Source of the DNA: Hyphomicrobiales bacterium
GTDB taxonomy: Bacteria; Pseudomonadota; Alphaproteobacteria; Rhizobiales; Rhizobiaceae
Reading direction: 5' to 3'
Assembly: GCA_900468535.1 (NCBI GenBank)
Contig: UBTY01000009.1
Coordinates: 62,001-126,000, forward strand
Length of the DNA: 64,000 bases
Part shown: piece by piece, positions 8,335 through 17,609 of the stretch
Layout of the letters: every line of letters begins with the position of its first letter
Position numbering within the stretch: the first letter of the stretch is position 1
Notes under the pieces: model-generated
What the model was told of the DNA's origin: nothing
The model's input: only the letters and a program-made list of their open reading frames with translations
Database searches by the model: none
Made by a program: the position numbers and the translations under genes

Positions 8335-10954
8335 TGTTCACAATCCTTTGCGGAACCACGATGATCTTCTTTGGTGCCTGACCGTCCAAGACCTTCTTGA
8401 CCTCGTCCAAGGCAAGCGCAGCCTCGCTGACGGCATTCTGATCTGCGTCGCGCGAGATTGTCAATTCAGCGCGCTTCTTGCCGTTGATCTGTACCGGCAG
8501 AACGACGTCGTTCTCCGTGACAAGGCTTTCCTCGAACGCCGGCCAAGGCTGCTTGGCGAGCACGCCGCCAGAGCCGAGCGTTGCCCAGCATTCCTCGGCC
8601 AGATGCGGCGTCATCGGCGCAACCAGCTGGATGAGGATTTCTGTGGCATTCTTTACGGCAGCGCGATAGTCGTCACTGGCCTTGCCCGCGGCGACACTGC
8701 TCAGCGGAGCTGCGAGCGCGTTCACCAGTTCATAGATCCGCGCGACAGCCTTGTTGAACCATAGTTTGTCGTAGTCGTTCTGGACGGCTTTCAGCGTCTT
8801 GTGGGCAATCTGAGAGATCGCCAGCGCATCGCCCTCCTTAGCCGGAGTCGGCTGAACATCGCGCAGGTTGTCAGCAGCCTCGGACACTAGGCGCCAAAGG
8901 CGCTGCGTGAAGCGATGCGCACCTTCAACGCCGGCCTCCGACCAGATGACGTCACGCTCAGGCGGCGAATCTGACAGCACGAAGAAGCGTGCGGTGTCGG
9001 CACCGTAAGAGGCGATGATGTCGTCGGGATCAACGACGTTCTTCTTCGACTTCGACATCTTCTCGATCGAGCCGATCGAAATCTCTTCTCCATTGGAGAG
9101 AAGATAGGCGCGGCGCTTACCGTCCTGTTCCTCGATCCTGATATCGGCCGGGGCGACCCACTCGCGGCTCATTCCGGCGCCACGGCTGTAAGTCTCGTGG
9201 ACCACCATGCCCTGCGTAAACAGGCCCTTGAAGGGTTCCTTGACGTCGACATGCCCGGTTTCGCGCATGGCGCGCGTGAAGAACCGCGAATAGAGCAGGT
9301 GGAGAATGGCATGCTCGATACCGCCGATATACTGATCGACCGGCAGCCAGTGGTTGGCGGCCCGAACATCGGTAGGTACCTGCTCCCAAGGCGCGGTGAA
9401 GCGGGTGAAGTACCAGCTGGAATCCACAAAGGTGTCCATCGTGTCCGTTTCGCGGCGAGCGCCTTTGCCGCAATGCGGGCAAGCGACGTGGCGCCAGGTC
9501 GGATGACGATCGAGCGGGTTGCCGGGCTGATCGAAGGTCACGTCTTCCGGCAGCTTTACCGGCAGGTCCTTCTTCGGGACCGGAACGACACCGCAATCAT
9601 CGCAGTGAATGACCGGAATCGGGCATCCCCAATAACGCTGGCGCGAAATGCCCCAGTCACGGAGACGGAAATTCACCTTCCGCTCGCCCTGTGGCTGATT
9701 GCCGAGAGCGGTTGCGGTCAGGCGATCAGCGACGATGTCGAATGCCTCCGCTGTCGTCTTGCCGTCGAGGAAGCGCGAATTGATCATGACGCCGTCGCCA
9801 TCATAGGCAACGTCGCCAACGCTGAAGGTCGCCGCGTCGCCGTCTTTAGGCATGACAACAGGAACGACCGGAAGGTTATACTTGCGAGCGAAATCGAGGT
9901 CGCGCTGGTCGCCGGACGGGCAACCGAAGATGGCGCCGGTGCCATAGTCCATCAAGACGAAGTTGGCGACGTAGACCGGCAATTCCCAAGTCGGGTCCAG
10001 CGGATGCTGTACCTTGACGCCGGTATCCATGCCCTTCTTTTCCGCGGTTTCCAGAGCCGCAAGCGAGGTGCCCGCACGGCGGCATTCCTCGCAGAATGCT
10101 TCAATGGCGGGATTCTTGGCAGCAACTTCCTTGGCGAGCGGATGATCCGCTGAGATTGCCAGGAAAGAAGCACCGAAAAGCGTGTCAGGCCGCGTCGTAT
10201 AGACCGTGACTTCGCTCTCGCCGGCTGGAGCCGTTCCGGGGACGATTGCCCAGCGGATCGCCATCCCCTCGGAGCGGCCGATCCAGTTCTTCTGCATCAA
10301 CCGGACCTTCTCCGGCCACTGGTCGAGCGTATCCAGCGCGTCCAGCAGGTCCTGGCTGAAATCTGTGATCTTGAAGAACCACTGCGTCAGTTCCCGCTGT
10401 TCGACCAGCGCCCCGGAACGCCAGCCGCGTCCGTCGATAACCTGTTCGTTGGCGAGAACGGTATTGTCGACCGGATCCCAGTTCACCTTAGACTGCTTGC
10501 GGTAGACCAGGCCTTTTTCGAGGAAGTCCAAGAACAGATGCTGCTGGTGCTGATAGTAAGCAACATCGCAGGTCGCGAACTCCCGGCTCCAATCGAGCGA
10601 TAGACCCATTGCCTTCAGCTGCGCCTTCATCGAGGAAATGTTCTGGTATGTCCAGGCGGCCGGATGCACGCCGCGTTCCATGGCGGCGTTCTCGGCCGGC
10701 ATCCCGAACGCATCCCAACCCATCGGGTGCAGCACGTTGTAACCGCGCGCGCGCTTGTAACGGGCTACAACATCGCCCATGGCGTAGTTCCGGACGTGGC
10801 CCATATGGATTCGGCCGGACGGATACGGAAACATTTCAAGCACATAGTACTTGTCCCGCGGATCGTTGTTGTCGGTCTCAAAGACCTTCTCCTCGTTCCA
10901 TTTCTGCTGCCAGCGAGGCTCAGCATCGCGCGGGTTATAACGTTCGGTAGCCAT
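8324..10954 (-). CDS. leuS: Leucyl-tRNA synthetase
   Basis: Charges tRNA-Leu with leucine. The 876-aa class I synthetase has the HIGH motif as HMGH (50-53), the large CP1 editing insertion with its threonine-rich region ([15 protein letters not shown]), a Zn-like knuckle ([15 protein letters not shown]), and KMSKS at 632-636, followed by the C-terminal anticodon-binding domain. Length and motifs are standard. It is the first gene of a minus-strand operon with lptE and holA and is divergent from the YggS gene across about 200 bp in which I see no RNA structure. Confidence 0.97.
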   Translation of the reverse strand: MATERYNPRDAEPRWQQKWNEEKVFETDNNDPRDKYYVLEMFPYPSGRIHMGHVRNYAMGDVVARYKRARGYNVLHPMGWDAFGMPAENAAMERGVHPAAWTYQNISSMKAQLKAMGLSLDWSREFATCDVAYYQHQQHLFLDFLEKGLVYRKQSKVNWDPVDNTVLANEQVIDGRGWRSGALVEQRELTQWFFKITDFSQDLLDALDTLDQWPEKVRLMQKNWIGRSEGMAIRWAIVPGTAPAGESEVTVYTTRPDTLFGASFLAISADHPLAKEVAAKNPAIEAFCEECRRAGTSLAALETAEKKGMDTGVKVQHPLDPTWELPVYVANFVLMDYGTGAIFGCPSGDQRDLDFARKYNLPVVPVVMPKDGDAATFSVGDVAYDGDGVMINSRFLDGKTTAEAFDIVADRLTATALGNQPQGERKVNFRLRDWGISRQRYWGCPIPVIHCDDCGVVPVPKKDLPVKLPEDVTFDQPGNPLDRHPTWRHVACPHCGKGARRETDTMDTFVDSSWYFTRFTAPWEQVPTDVRAANHWLPVDQYIGGIEHAILHLLYSRFFTRAMRETGHVDVKEPFKGLFTQGMVVHETYSRGAGMSREWVAPADIRIEEQDGKRRAYLLSNGEEISIGSIEKMSKSKKNVVDPDDIIASYGADTARFFVLSDSPPERDVIWSEAGVEGAHRFTQRLWRLVSEAADNLRDVQPTPAKEGDALAISQIAHKTLKAVQNDYDKLWFNKAVARIYELVNALAAPLSSVAAGKASDDYRAAVKNATEILIQLVAPMTPHLAEECWATLGSGGVLAKQPWPAFEESLVTENDVVLPVQINGKKRAELTISRDADQNAVSEAALALDEVKKVLDGQAPKKIIVVPQRIVNIVV

Positions 10955-11152
10955 GGTATTCGTATTTCCGGAAAATCAAGGGAAGTTGGTGCTGACCTTC
11001 ACCATGAAACCACGGTAGCGTCAAGTTTTGAGGCCATCGGAAGCGTCGTATCATCGCGACTGCGTGACAAATTGCGGCTTTTCGGCCTTGGCAATCTCCA
11101 GCGAGCTGTTTAGTCAATGCGAAATTCCTTCGACCATCCGCAGGGGCGCAAA

Positions 11153-11812
11153 ATGGAACTTCAAGAGCGATTGAACGAAGTGGGTTCGAAGATCGACGCT
11201 GCCGAGCGCCAATCGGGGCGGATCGCGGGTTCGGTTCAGCTGGTCGCGGTCTCCAAGACGTTCGATGCCGATGCGATCAGGCCCGCGATTGCTGCGGGCC
11301 AACGTGTATTCGGCGAGAACCGGGTCCAGGAGAGCCAGGGAAAATGGCCGCTTCTAAAGTCGGAAACGGTCGGCATCGAATTGCATCTGATCGGTCCGCT
11401 GCAGTCCAACAAGGCGGCCGAGGCGGTTGCCCTCTTCGACGTGATCGAAACGGTTGATCGTGAAAAGATCGCGCGAGCGCTTGCCGAGGAGATGAAGCTT
11501 CAGGGCAAAGCCCCTCGGCTGTTCGTTCAGGTCAATACCGGGCTCGAGCCTCAGAAGGCTGGCATCGCGCCCGACGACGTTGTTGTGTTCGTGGAATTCT
11601 GCCGCCGGGACCTTGGCCTGGAGATCGAGGGCCTGATGTGCATTCCCCCCGCCGACGAGAATCCGGGGCCGCATTTTGCGCTGCTGGCGAAGCTCGCCAA
11701 GAGCTGCGGCGTGGCAAAGCTCTCCATGGGTATGTCCGGCGACTATGAAACGGCGGTTGCTTTCGGCGCGACCAGTGTCCGGGTAGGTTCAGCAATATTC
11801 GGCACTCGCTGA
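11153..11812 (+). CDS. YggS-family pyridoxal-phosphate homeostasis protein
   Basis: PLP-binding protein of the YggS/PROSC (PLPBP) family, which buffers vitamin B6 and affects amino-acid pools; no enzymatic reaction is firmly assigned to the family. The 219-aa protein shows LVAVSKTF with the PLP lysine, FGENRVQE, LHLIGPLQSNK and the C-terminal LSMGMSGDYETAVAFGATSVRVGSAIFG. The ATG at 11153 is chosen for the AGGGG 6 nt upstream; an ATG at 11117 would add 12 unfamiliar residues. It stands alone between leuS and the acyl-CoA synthetase gene. Confidence 0.92.
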   Translation: MELQERLNEVGSKIDAAERQSGRIAGSVQLVAVSKTFDADAIRPAIAAGQRVFGENRVQESQGKWPLLKSETVGIELHLIGPLQSNKAAEAVALFDVIETVDREKIARALAEEMKLQGKAPRLFVQVNTGLEPQKAGIAPDDVVVFVEFCRRDLGLEIEGLMCIPPADENPGPHFALLAKLAKSCGVAKLSMGMSGDYETAVAFGATSVRVGSAIFGTR

Positions 11813-11893
11813 TACGCTGCTTTCGTCTGGCTTTTACACTTGCGTTCCCTCCCCTAGATTGAGGCTGTAGTTGCACATCCTGGGGAGGAGCAG

Positions 11894-13804
11894 ATGCAGG
11901 GAGCCTACGAACGCGCCTATGCTGAATGGCGACGTGATCCCGAAGGATTCTGGCGGGACGCTGCGCGAGAGATCGCCTGGTATCGCAGCCCGACCCAAAT
12001 ATTCACTGCGGATAGCGGGCCATACGGACAATGGTTCGCTGATGGGGAAACAAACACCTGCTTCAACTGCCTTGATCGCCACGTAGCCGATGGCAGGGGT
12101 GGTGATATCGCCGTCATCTACGACAGCGCGATCAGCTCGACAAAGCGCCGCTATACGTTTGACGATGTTTTGCGCGAGGTGAACGCGATTGCGGTCGTGC
12201 TACGGGGCCTAGGCATCGAGAAGGGCGATCGGGTTGTTCTCTACATGCCGATGGTGCCGGAGGCGATTTTCTCGATGTTGGCTTGCGCCCGTATCGGCGC
12301 CGTGCATTCAGTCGTGTTCGGCGGATTTGCAGCAAGCGAGCTGGCATCTCGCATCGATGATTCGGAAGCGAAACTAATCATCACGGCGAGTTGCGGCCTC
12401 GAGCCCGGGCGTGTAGTGCCTTATAAGCCGCTGGTCGATCAGGCGCTTGCGCTTGCCAAGGTCAAGCCGCACCACTGCCTTGTCCTGCAACGGCCGCAAC
12501 TGGTGGCGGATCTTGTTGCAGGACGCGATCTCGATTTCGAAAGCCTGATCGCCGCGGCGCGTGGGCAAGAGGTCGAATGCGTGCCGGTGAAAGCGACCGA
12601 TCCGCTCTATATCCTCTATACATCGGGCACGACCGGGCAGCCGAAGGGTGTCGTACGCGACAACGGTGGCCATATGGTCGCGCTGAAGTGGTCGATGGCC
12701 AATATCTTCGGGGTCAGATCCGGCGAAGTCTTCTGGGCGGCTTCCGATATCGGCTGGGTCGTCGGCCATTCCTATATTGTCTACGCGCCTCTGCTGAGTG
12801 GGGTAACGACCGTTGTCTTCGAAGGCAAGCCGATCGGCACGCCCGATGCCGGCACTTACTGGAGGATCGTTTCGGACCACCGCGTCCGGGTCCTCTTTAC
12901 CGCGCCGACTGCGTTTCGGGCGATTCGCCGCGAAGACTCCGAGGGAAGCTTCATCCATACCTATCCGATGCCGGAGTTTCGCGCGCTGTTCCTCGCCGGC
13001 GAACGGGCCGATCCGGAAACGTTGAAATGGGCGGAGCGGATGCTTGGGGTGCCGGTCATCGATCACTGGTGGCAGACGGAAACCGGGTGGCCGATGGTGG
13101 CGAATCCGTTGGGAATAGAGCAACTGCCGGTCAAGCACGGCTCACCGTCAGTACCGATGCCGGGTTACGATATCAGCGTGCTTGACGATGCCGGTCACCC
13201 GGTCCCCTCGGGAACGCTTGGCAACATCGTCGTTCGCCTTCCCCTCCCCCCGGGCTGCCTGCCGACATTATGGAAGGCTGACGAGCGATTTCGCCAAGCC
13301 TATCTCGAAGAATTTCCGGGCTACTACAAGACGGCGGATGCCGGATATGTCGACGAGGACGGATACCTCTTCATCATGTCGAGAACCGACGACATCATCA
13401 ATTGCGCCGGCCATCGCCTATCGACCGGCGCGATGGAGGAAGTCGTCGCAACACATCCTGACGTCGCCGAATGTGCAGTCATCGGCGTTGCCGATGCGCT
13501 CAAGGGGCAAGTTCCCTGCGGGTTGCTCGTGTTCAAGAAAGGTGTTTCACGGGAAACACATGCCATCGAATCCGAGGTGGTGGCCCTGATCCGCGACAAG
13601 ATCGGCCCCGTCGCCTGTTTTCGAACCGCAATCGCCGTCGATCGCCTGCCGAAAACGCGCTCTGGCAAGATCCTGCGCGGCACGATGCAGAAGATGGCAG
13701 ATGGCCTTCCCTGGAAAATGCCGGCAACCATCGACGACCCTGCCGTCCTTGAGGAAATCGCCGCCGCGTTGCGCACGCGCGGTTACGGCGGGCTTCCCAT
13801 GTGA
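11894..13804 (+). CDS. prpE: Propionyl-CoA synthetase-like acyl-CoA ligase
   Basis: AMP-forming ligase that activates a short-chain acid, probably propionate, with ATP and CoA. The 636-aa protein has the ACS N-terminal domain, the ATP loop YTSGTTGQPKGVVRDNGG (the RDNGGH variant is typical of PrpE/ACSS3 proteins), DHWWQTETGWPM, and the A10 motif KTRSGKILRG with the catalytic, potentially acetylated K592. It is clearly distinct from the AcsA encoded 3 kb away. GGGGAGGAG lies just before the ATG. Codons 551-555 are embedded in a near-perfect parS. Substrate is inferred from similarity; acetate or butyrate activity is possible. Confidence 0.87.
   Translation: MQGAYERAYAEWRRDPEGFWRDAAREIAWYRSPTQIFTADSGPYGQWFADGETNTCFNCLDRHVADGRGGDIAVIYDSAISSTKRRYTFDDVLREVNAIAVVLRGLGIEKGDRVVLYMPMVPEAIFSMLACARIGAVHSVVFGGFAASELASRIDDSEAKLIITASCGLEPGRVVPYKPLVDQALALAKVKPHHCLVLQRPQLVADLVAGRDLDFESLIAAARGQEVECVPVKATDPLYILYTSGTTGQPKGVVRDNGGHMVALKWSMANIFGVRSGEVFWAASDIGWVVGHSYIVYAPLLSGVTTVVFEGKPIGTPDAGTYWRIVSDHRVRVLFTAPTAFRAIRREDSEGSFIHTYPMPEFRALFLAGERADPETLKWAERMLGVPVIDHWWQTETGWPMVANPLGIEQLPVKHGSPSVPMPGYDISVLDDAGHPVPSGTLGNIVVRLPLPPGCLPTLWKADERFRQAYLEEFPGYYKTADAGYVDEDGYLFIMSRTDDIINCAGHRLSTGAMEEVVATHPDVAECAVIGVADALKGQVPCGLLVFKKGVSRETHAIESEVVALIRDKIGPVACFRTAIAVDRLPKTRSGKILRGTMQKMADGLPWKMPATIDDPAVLEEIAAALRTRGYGGLPM
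13543..13558. other. Degenerate parS-like site 4 (inside prpE-like gene)
   Basis: TGTTTCACGGGAAACA differs from the parS consensus only at position 10 (T to G). It encodes Val-Ser-Arg-Glu-Thr, the same peptide and frame as the perfect parS in rsmG, and the mismatch is a synonymous Arg change (CGT to CGG). It lies 9.1 kb from site 3. Whether ParB binds it is unknown, since the change hits the central CACGTG. Confidence 0.6.
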
Positions 13805-13805
13805 A

Positions 13806-13833
13806 CAACAAAAAACCCGGCCGAGGCCGGGTT
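13806..13833 (-). terminator. Rho-independent terminator of trcR
   Basis: An 8-bp stem AACCCGGC/GCCGGGTT with a 4-nt loop is followed on the minus strand by TTTTTTGTTGTT. It lies 26 nt past the trcR stop. On the plus strand the hairpin lacks a U-tract, so it best serves trcR but may also block read-through from the prpE-like gene. Confidence 0.8.
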
Positions 13834-13859
13834 CCAGAATGCTTCACTGACCGATCGGA

Positions 13860-14561
13860 TCAGTACTGGTCGTCTTCGTCTTCGTCCTTGGTCGACGACT
13901 TCAGCGACTTCAGCTTTGCGAAGACCGCATCCGCATCGATTTCCTTCTCCTCTTCGCGCTCGAAGCTTGGAGTCAGTCGTTCGGTTTCCTGGGCGGACTG
14001 CAGGGTCGCGCCAAGTTCGGCGGCGGTCGGCAGCGGCCGGTTCTTCGCGGCCTTCTCAACTTCCATGTCGAGATCGATCTGGCTGCAAAGCCCGAGCGTG
14101 ACCGGGTCCATCGGCGTCAGGTTCGCGGCGTTCCAGTGGGTGCGCTCGCGGATCTGCTCGATCGTCGACTTCGTCGTGCCTACGAGGCGAGAAATCTGGG
14201 CGTCCTTGAGTTCCGGATGATTGCGGACCAGCCAGAGAATTGCATTGGGACGGTCCTGGCGCTTCGAAACGGGCGTATAGCGCGGGCCACGGCGCTTCGA
14301 CTCGGGAACGCGAACCTTGGGCTCGGAGAGCTTGAGCTTGTAAGCCGGATTGTTCTCGCCGCGGGCGATTTCGTCGCGCGAAAGCTGGCCGGTGGAGATC
14401 GGATCAAGGCCCTTGATGCCCTGTGCGGCCTCGCCGTCGGCAATTGCCTTGACTTCGAGCGGATGCAGTTTGCAAAACTGGGCGATCTGATCGAAAGACA
14501 GGGCTGTGTTGTCGACGAGCCAGATGGCGGTCGCCTTCGGCATAAGCAGCTGTTGAGCCAT
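13860..14561 (-). CDS. trcR: Cell-cycle transcriptional regulator TrcR (DUF1013)
   Basis: DNA-binding protein of the DUF1013 family, nearly confined to Alphaproteobacteria and named TrcR for its link with the cell-cycle circuitry. The 233-aa protein has two helix-turn-helix-like segments (SFDQIAQFCKLHPLEVKAI near the N-terminus, and DAQISRLVGTTKSTIEQI near residue 120), a basic stretch (VPESKRRGPRYTP), and a very acidic C-terminal tail (KDEDEDDQY). AAGGA lies 8 nt before the ATG and a good promoter match 77 nt upstream. It sits alone between two acyl-CoA synthetase genes. Confidence 0.85.
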   Translation of the reverse strand: MAQQLLMPKATAIWLVDNTALSFDQIAQFCKLHPLEVKAIADGEAAQGIKGLDPISTGQLSRDEIARGENNPAYKLKLSEPKVRVPESKRRGPRYTPVSKRQDRPNAILWLVRNHPELKDAQISRLVGTTKSTIEQIRERTHWNAANLTPMDPVTLGLCSQIDLDMEVEKAAKNRPLPTAAELGATLQSAQETERLTPSFEREEEKEIDADAVFAKLKSLKSSTKDEDEDDQY

Positions 14562-14637
14562 GGATATAGTCCTTCTGTCGTCCGCGCCGGTGTCGCGGTC
14601 CGTGGGTTGTCACCACTATGTCCGGGAAATATGGCGC

Positions 14638-14666
14638 TATATAACCGCAGTGACGCAGAAATGCAA
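14638..14666 (-). promoter_or_regulatory. Probable sigma-70 promoter of trcR
   Basis: On the minus strand TTGCAT (-35, 14661-14666) is followed after exactly 17 bp by TATATA (-10, 14638-14643). This predicts a leader of about 70 nt before the trcR ATG. Confidence 0.5.
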
Positions 14667-14696
14667 TTGATCGTAAGTGAAATGACCTTTGTCTAA

Positions 14697-14724
14697 TTGC
14701 CGGGCCTTTGCGACCTGCTATGAA
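14697..14724 (+). promoter_or_regulatory. Possible promoter of acsA
   Basis: TTGCCG (14697-14702) and TATGAA (14719-14724) are 16 bp apart. Initiation would fall near 14731, at the edge of the inverted repeat 14732-14757. This is a weak match to consensus. Confidence 0.35.
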
Positions 14725-14731
14725 TGCGCCG

Positions 14732-14757
14732 TTGCGGTGCGTATTGCGGCACCGCAA
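14732..14757. promoter_or_regulatory. Perfect inverted repeat at the acsA transcription start region
   Basis: TTGCGGTGC (14732-14740) and GCACCGCAA (14749-14757) are perfect 9-bp complements separated by 8 nt. The repeat ends 26 nt before the acsA start codon and 13 nt before its GAGGAGG ribosome-binding site. It could be an operator or a 5' stem-loop in the acsA mRNA. Confidence 0.5.
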
Positions 14758-14783
14758 TTCATGCCCGAGTGAGGAGGATTTCA

Positions 14784-16739
14784 ATGTCGGAGAAGATCTA
14801 CCCGGTTCAAAAACCGGTTAAAAGCCATGCGCTTATCGACAAGGCCAAGTACGAAAAGTGGTACGAAGAAAGCATCGAAAATCCCACCAAGTTCTGGGAT
14901 AAGCATGGCAAGCGGATCGACTGGTTCAAGCCTTATACAAAGGTCAAGAATACCTCCTTCACGGGCAAGGTCTCCATCAAATGGTTTGAAGACGGACAGA
15001 CGAACGTCTCCTACAACTGTATCGACAGACATCTGAAGACAAACGGCAATCAGACCGCGATCATCTTCGAGGGCGACAATCCCTACGTCGACAAGAAGAT
15101 CACCTATAACGAGCTCTACGAGCACGTCTGCAAGCTGGCCAATGTCCTGAAAAAGCACGGCGTCAAGAAAGGCGACCGGGTCACCATCTACATGCCGATG
15201 ATCCCCGAGGCGGCTTATGCGATGCTTGCCTGCGCGCGCATCGGCGCCGTGCATTCGGTCGTATTCGGTGGCTTCTCTCCGGAAGCATTGGCCGGTCGCA
15301 TCGTCGATTGTGAATCGACCTTCGTTATCACCTGCGACGAAGGCGTGCGCGGCGGCAAGCCAGTGCCGTTGAAGGACAATACCGATACGGCAATTCACAT
15401 CGCTGCGCGCCAGCACGTGATCGTCGAAAAGGTTCTGGTGGTTCGCCGTACTGGCGGCAAGACCGGATGGGCGCCTGGCCGCGACCTCTGGTATCATCAG
15501 GAAACCGCAACAGTGAAAGCTGAGTGCCCGCCGGTGAAGATGAAGGCGGAAGATCCGCTCTTCATCCTCTATACGTCTGGTTCGACCGGCAAACCGAAGG
15601 GTGTTCTGCACACGACCGGCGGCTATCTGGTCTATGCTTCGATGACGCATGAATACGTTTTCGACTATCACCCCGGTGACATCTACTGGTGCACGGCGGA
15701 TGTGGGCTGGGTGACGGGGCACTCCTACATTGTCTATGGACCGCTCGCGAACTGCGCCACGACGCTGATGTTCGAGGGTGTTCCCAACTTTCCGGATCAG
15801 GGCCGATTCTGGGAAATCATCGACAAGCACAAGGTCAACATTTTCTACACCGCGCCGACGGCGATCCGCTCGCTGATGGGTGCGGGGGATCACTTCGTGA
15901 CCCGCTCCTCGCGGTCGACGCTTCGCCTGCTCGGTACGGTTGGCGAGCCGATCAACCCCGAAGCCTGGGAATGGTACTACAACGTCGTTGGCGATAAGCG
16001 CTGCCCGGTCATCGACACTTGGTGGCAGACTGAGACGGGCGGCCACATGATTACGCCGCTGCCTGGCGCGACCGATCTGAAGCCAGGTTCCGCCACGCTG
16101 CCTTTCTTCGGTGTGAAGCCTCAGCTGGTGGATAATGAAGGCAAGGTGCTCGAGGGTGCGGCGGATGGCAATCTCTGCATCACGGACAGCTGGCCGGGAC
16201 AGATGCGAACGGTCTACGGCGATCACGAGCGCTTCATCCAGACCTACTTCTCGACCTACAAGGGCAAGTACTTCACCGGCGACGGATGCCGTCGTGACGA
16301 GGATGGCTACTACTGGATCACCGGTCGCGTCGATGACGTGCTCAATGTGTCCGGCCATCGGCTTGGCACTGCCGAGGTCGAGTCGGCGCTGGTCTCGCAC
16401 AGCCTCGTTTCCGAAGCCGCGGTGGTTGGCTACCCGCACTCGATCAAGGGCCAGGGTATCTACTGCTACGTCACGCTTATGGCCGGGAACGAAGGCTCCG
16501 ATGAGTTGCGCCAGCAGCTGGTAAAGCATGTCCGCGCGGAGATCGGTCCGATTGCTGCGCCCGACAAGATCCAGTTTGCGCCCGGTCTTCCAAAGACGCG
16601 TTCCGGAAAGATCATGCGCCGTATCCTGCGCAAGATTGCCGAGGATGACTTCGGTTCCCTGGGGGATACTTCGACCCTTGCCGATCCGGCGGTTGTCGAG
16701 GATCTCATCGCGAACCGCCAGAATAAGGCGACGGCGTAA
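14784..16739 (+). CDS. acsA: Acetyl-CoA synthetase
   Basis: Converts acetate, ATP and CoA to acetyl-CoA. The 651-aa length matches enterobacterial Acs almost exactly. Motifs include the ATP loop [49 protein letters not shown], and [11 protein letters not shown] with the catalytic lysine at residue 609, which is acetylated in well-studied homologues to switch the enzyme off. The ATG at 14784 is chosen for the strong GAGGAGG at 14771-14777; an ATG at 14724 would add unrelated residues. It is transcribed divergently from trcR behind a perfect inverted repeat. Confidence 0.97.
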   Translation: MSEKIYPVQKPVKSHALIDKAKYEKWYEESIENPTKFWDKHGKRIDWFKPYTKVKNTSFTGKVSIKWFEDGQTNVSYNCIDRHLKTNGNQTAIIFEGDNPYVDKKITYNELYEHVCKLANVLKKHGVKKGDRVTIYMPMIPEAAYAMLACARIGAVHSVVFGGFSPEALAGRIVDCESTFVITCDEGVRGGKPVPLKDNTDTAIHIAARQHVIVEKVLVVRRTGGKTGWAPGRDLWYHQETATVKAECPPVKMKAEDPLFILYTSGSTGKPKGVLHTTGGYLVYASMTHEYVFDYHPGDIYWCTADVGWVTGHSYIVYGPLANCATTLMFEGVPNFPDQGRFWEIIDKHKVNIFYTAPTAIRSLMGAGDHFVTRSSRSTLRLLGTVGEPINPEAWEWYYNVVGDKRCPVIDTWWQTETGGHMITPLPGATDLKPGSATLPFFGVKPQLVDNEGKVLEGAADGNLCITDSWPGQMRTVYGDHERFIQTYFSTYKGKYFTGDGCRRDEDGYYWITGRVDDVLNVSGHRLGTAEVESALVSHSLVSEAAVVGYPHSIKGQGIYCYVTLMAGNEGSDELRQQLVKHVRAEIGPIAAPDKIQFAPGLPKTRSGKIMRRILRKIAEDDFGSLGDTSTLADPAVVEDLIANRQNKATA

Positions 16740-16746
16740 GTTACAG

Positions 16747-16765
16747 GCCGCCAGTCTCTGGCGGC
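16747..16765. terminator. Hairpin between acsA and the nuclease-like gene
   Basis: A perfect 8-bp stem GCCGCCAG/CTGGCGGC with a TCT loop starts 7 nt after the acsA stop and touches the stop codon of the convergent gene. On the plus strand it is followed by a short T-rich run (TTAGTTCTCTT). A bidirectional terminator is plausible. Confidence 0.55.
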
Positions 16766-17215
16766 TTAGTTCTCTTCGAGGCAGGGGGTGGCCGGCTTGC
16801 GGCCACCATCGTAAGCGCGGACAATTCCCGTCGATAGAAGATATTGAGCCGGATTCCGCCCATCGGCCAACGTTACGTTTGCCAGAATCCGTCCGAAATA
16901 CTTGTCGCCTGCGATCGCGGTAAGCTTTATTTCCGGAGAAATGTTCGTCATCTCCTCAAGCGCATGGCGGGCATCGATGCCGGCGCGCCTGACTGCAGCG
17001 CATTTGGAGTGCATCTCCGGTGCGTCGATGCCTCGAATGCGAACGTAGACTTCCATGCTCTGCTGCGGCCACGGCCGCGCCTGAACCAGAAGAGTGTCGC
17101 CATCGATTACCCGCAGGATTTCCGCCGACACAGGGCCTTCGATCTCGTCGCGCGCCGCCGCAGTGGTCGCGAAAGCGATCATAAGGACCAGGAGGAAAAA
17201 CGGGTGCGTCGTCAT
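16766..17215 (-). CDS. Secreted thermonuclease (SNase)-like protein
   Basis: Staphylococcal-nuclease-fold protein, probably exported. The 149-aa product has an N-terminal hydrophobic signal (FFLLVLMIAFATTAAAR). It then shows the SNase landmarks VIDGDTLLV, VRIRGIDAPEMHSKC and the YFGRILANV segment where a catalytic arginine sits, followed by ...YLLSTGIVRAYDGG. Substrate (DNA or RNA) cannot be told, and some rhizobial relatives may not be active nucleases. The ATG at 17215 is preferred to a TTG at 17245, which would lengthen the signal peptide by ten residues. It converges with acsA. Confidence 0.8.
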   Translation of the reverse strand: MTTHPFFLLVLMIAFATTAAARDEIEGPVSAEILRVIDGDTLLVQARPWPQQSMEVYVRIRGIDAPEMHSKCAAVRRAGIDARHALEEMTNISPEIKLTAIAGDKYFGRILANVTLADGRNPAQYLLSTGIVRAYDGGRKPATPCLEEN

Positions 17216-17263
17216 AAAAGGAATAAATTCCGATATTGACGACAAGTCAATAGGAATATTTAC

Positions 17264-17491
17264 TTAGAAATCGATTGCGCGACCATTGATTTCCCAGTCA
17301 CCGAAACGTGCCGGGTCGGCTCCGCCTCGTCCGCCGATCTCTTTCGGCATATCGACGGGTGCTTGTTGCTTCCTTCGTTCCTCGGCTTCCGCCAGCGCGC
17401 GCCTGGCGGCTGGTGACAACATTTTGCGCTGAGACGCAGAGTCATCATTGACCACTGGCTCTGCATTGTCGTTGTCTGCTTCCTGCATCAT
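17264..17491 (-). CDS. DUF1674 protein, SDHAF4-like succinate dehydrogenase assembly factor
   Basis: Small 75-aa protein whose C-terminus (GGRGGADPARFGDWEINGRAIDF) is the DUF1674 hallmark shared with mitochondrial SDHAF4, which protects flavinated SdhA and promotes its assembly with SdhB. The N-terminal half is charged and low-complexity (MQEADNDNAEP...AEAEERRKQQ), consistent with a disordered chaperone. No sdh genes are nearby, as is usual for this family. The start could be either of two adjacent ATG codons. It sits upstream of the nuclease-like gene and may be cotranscribed with it (48-nt gap). Confidence 0.85.
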   Translation of the reverse strand: MMQEADNDNAEPVVNDDSASQRKMLSPAARRALAEAEERRKQQAPVDMPKEIGGRGGADPARFGDWEINGRAIDF

Positions 17492-17609
17492 GTGCTGCTG
17501 CCTAAAAATATTGAAAATGGGCTGTGAGCAACCAAATCATAGTGCGCTGGCAGTATGATTGGAACCTCCCAAATTCACGCGGCCTGTCTGAACCGCCATG
17601 GAGAAACCG

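Noticed and set aside
14781..16529. 582-codon open frame antisense to acsA, and similar long antisense frames opposite gdh, ndvB and purH
   Set aside because: High-GC third codon positions of the real genes create long stop-free antisense frames; these products have no recognisable domains or ribosome-binding sites.
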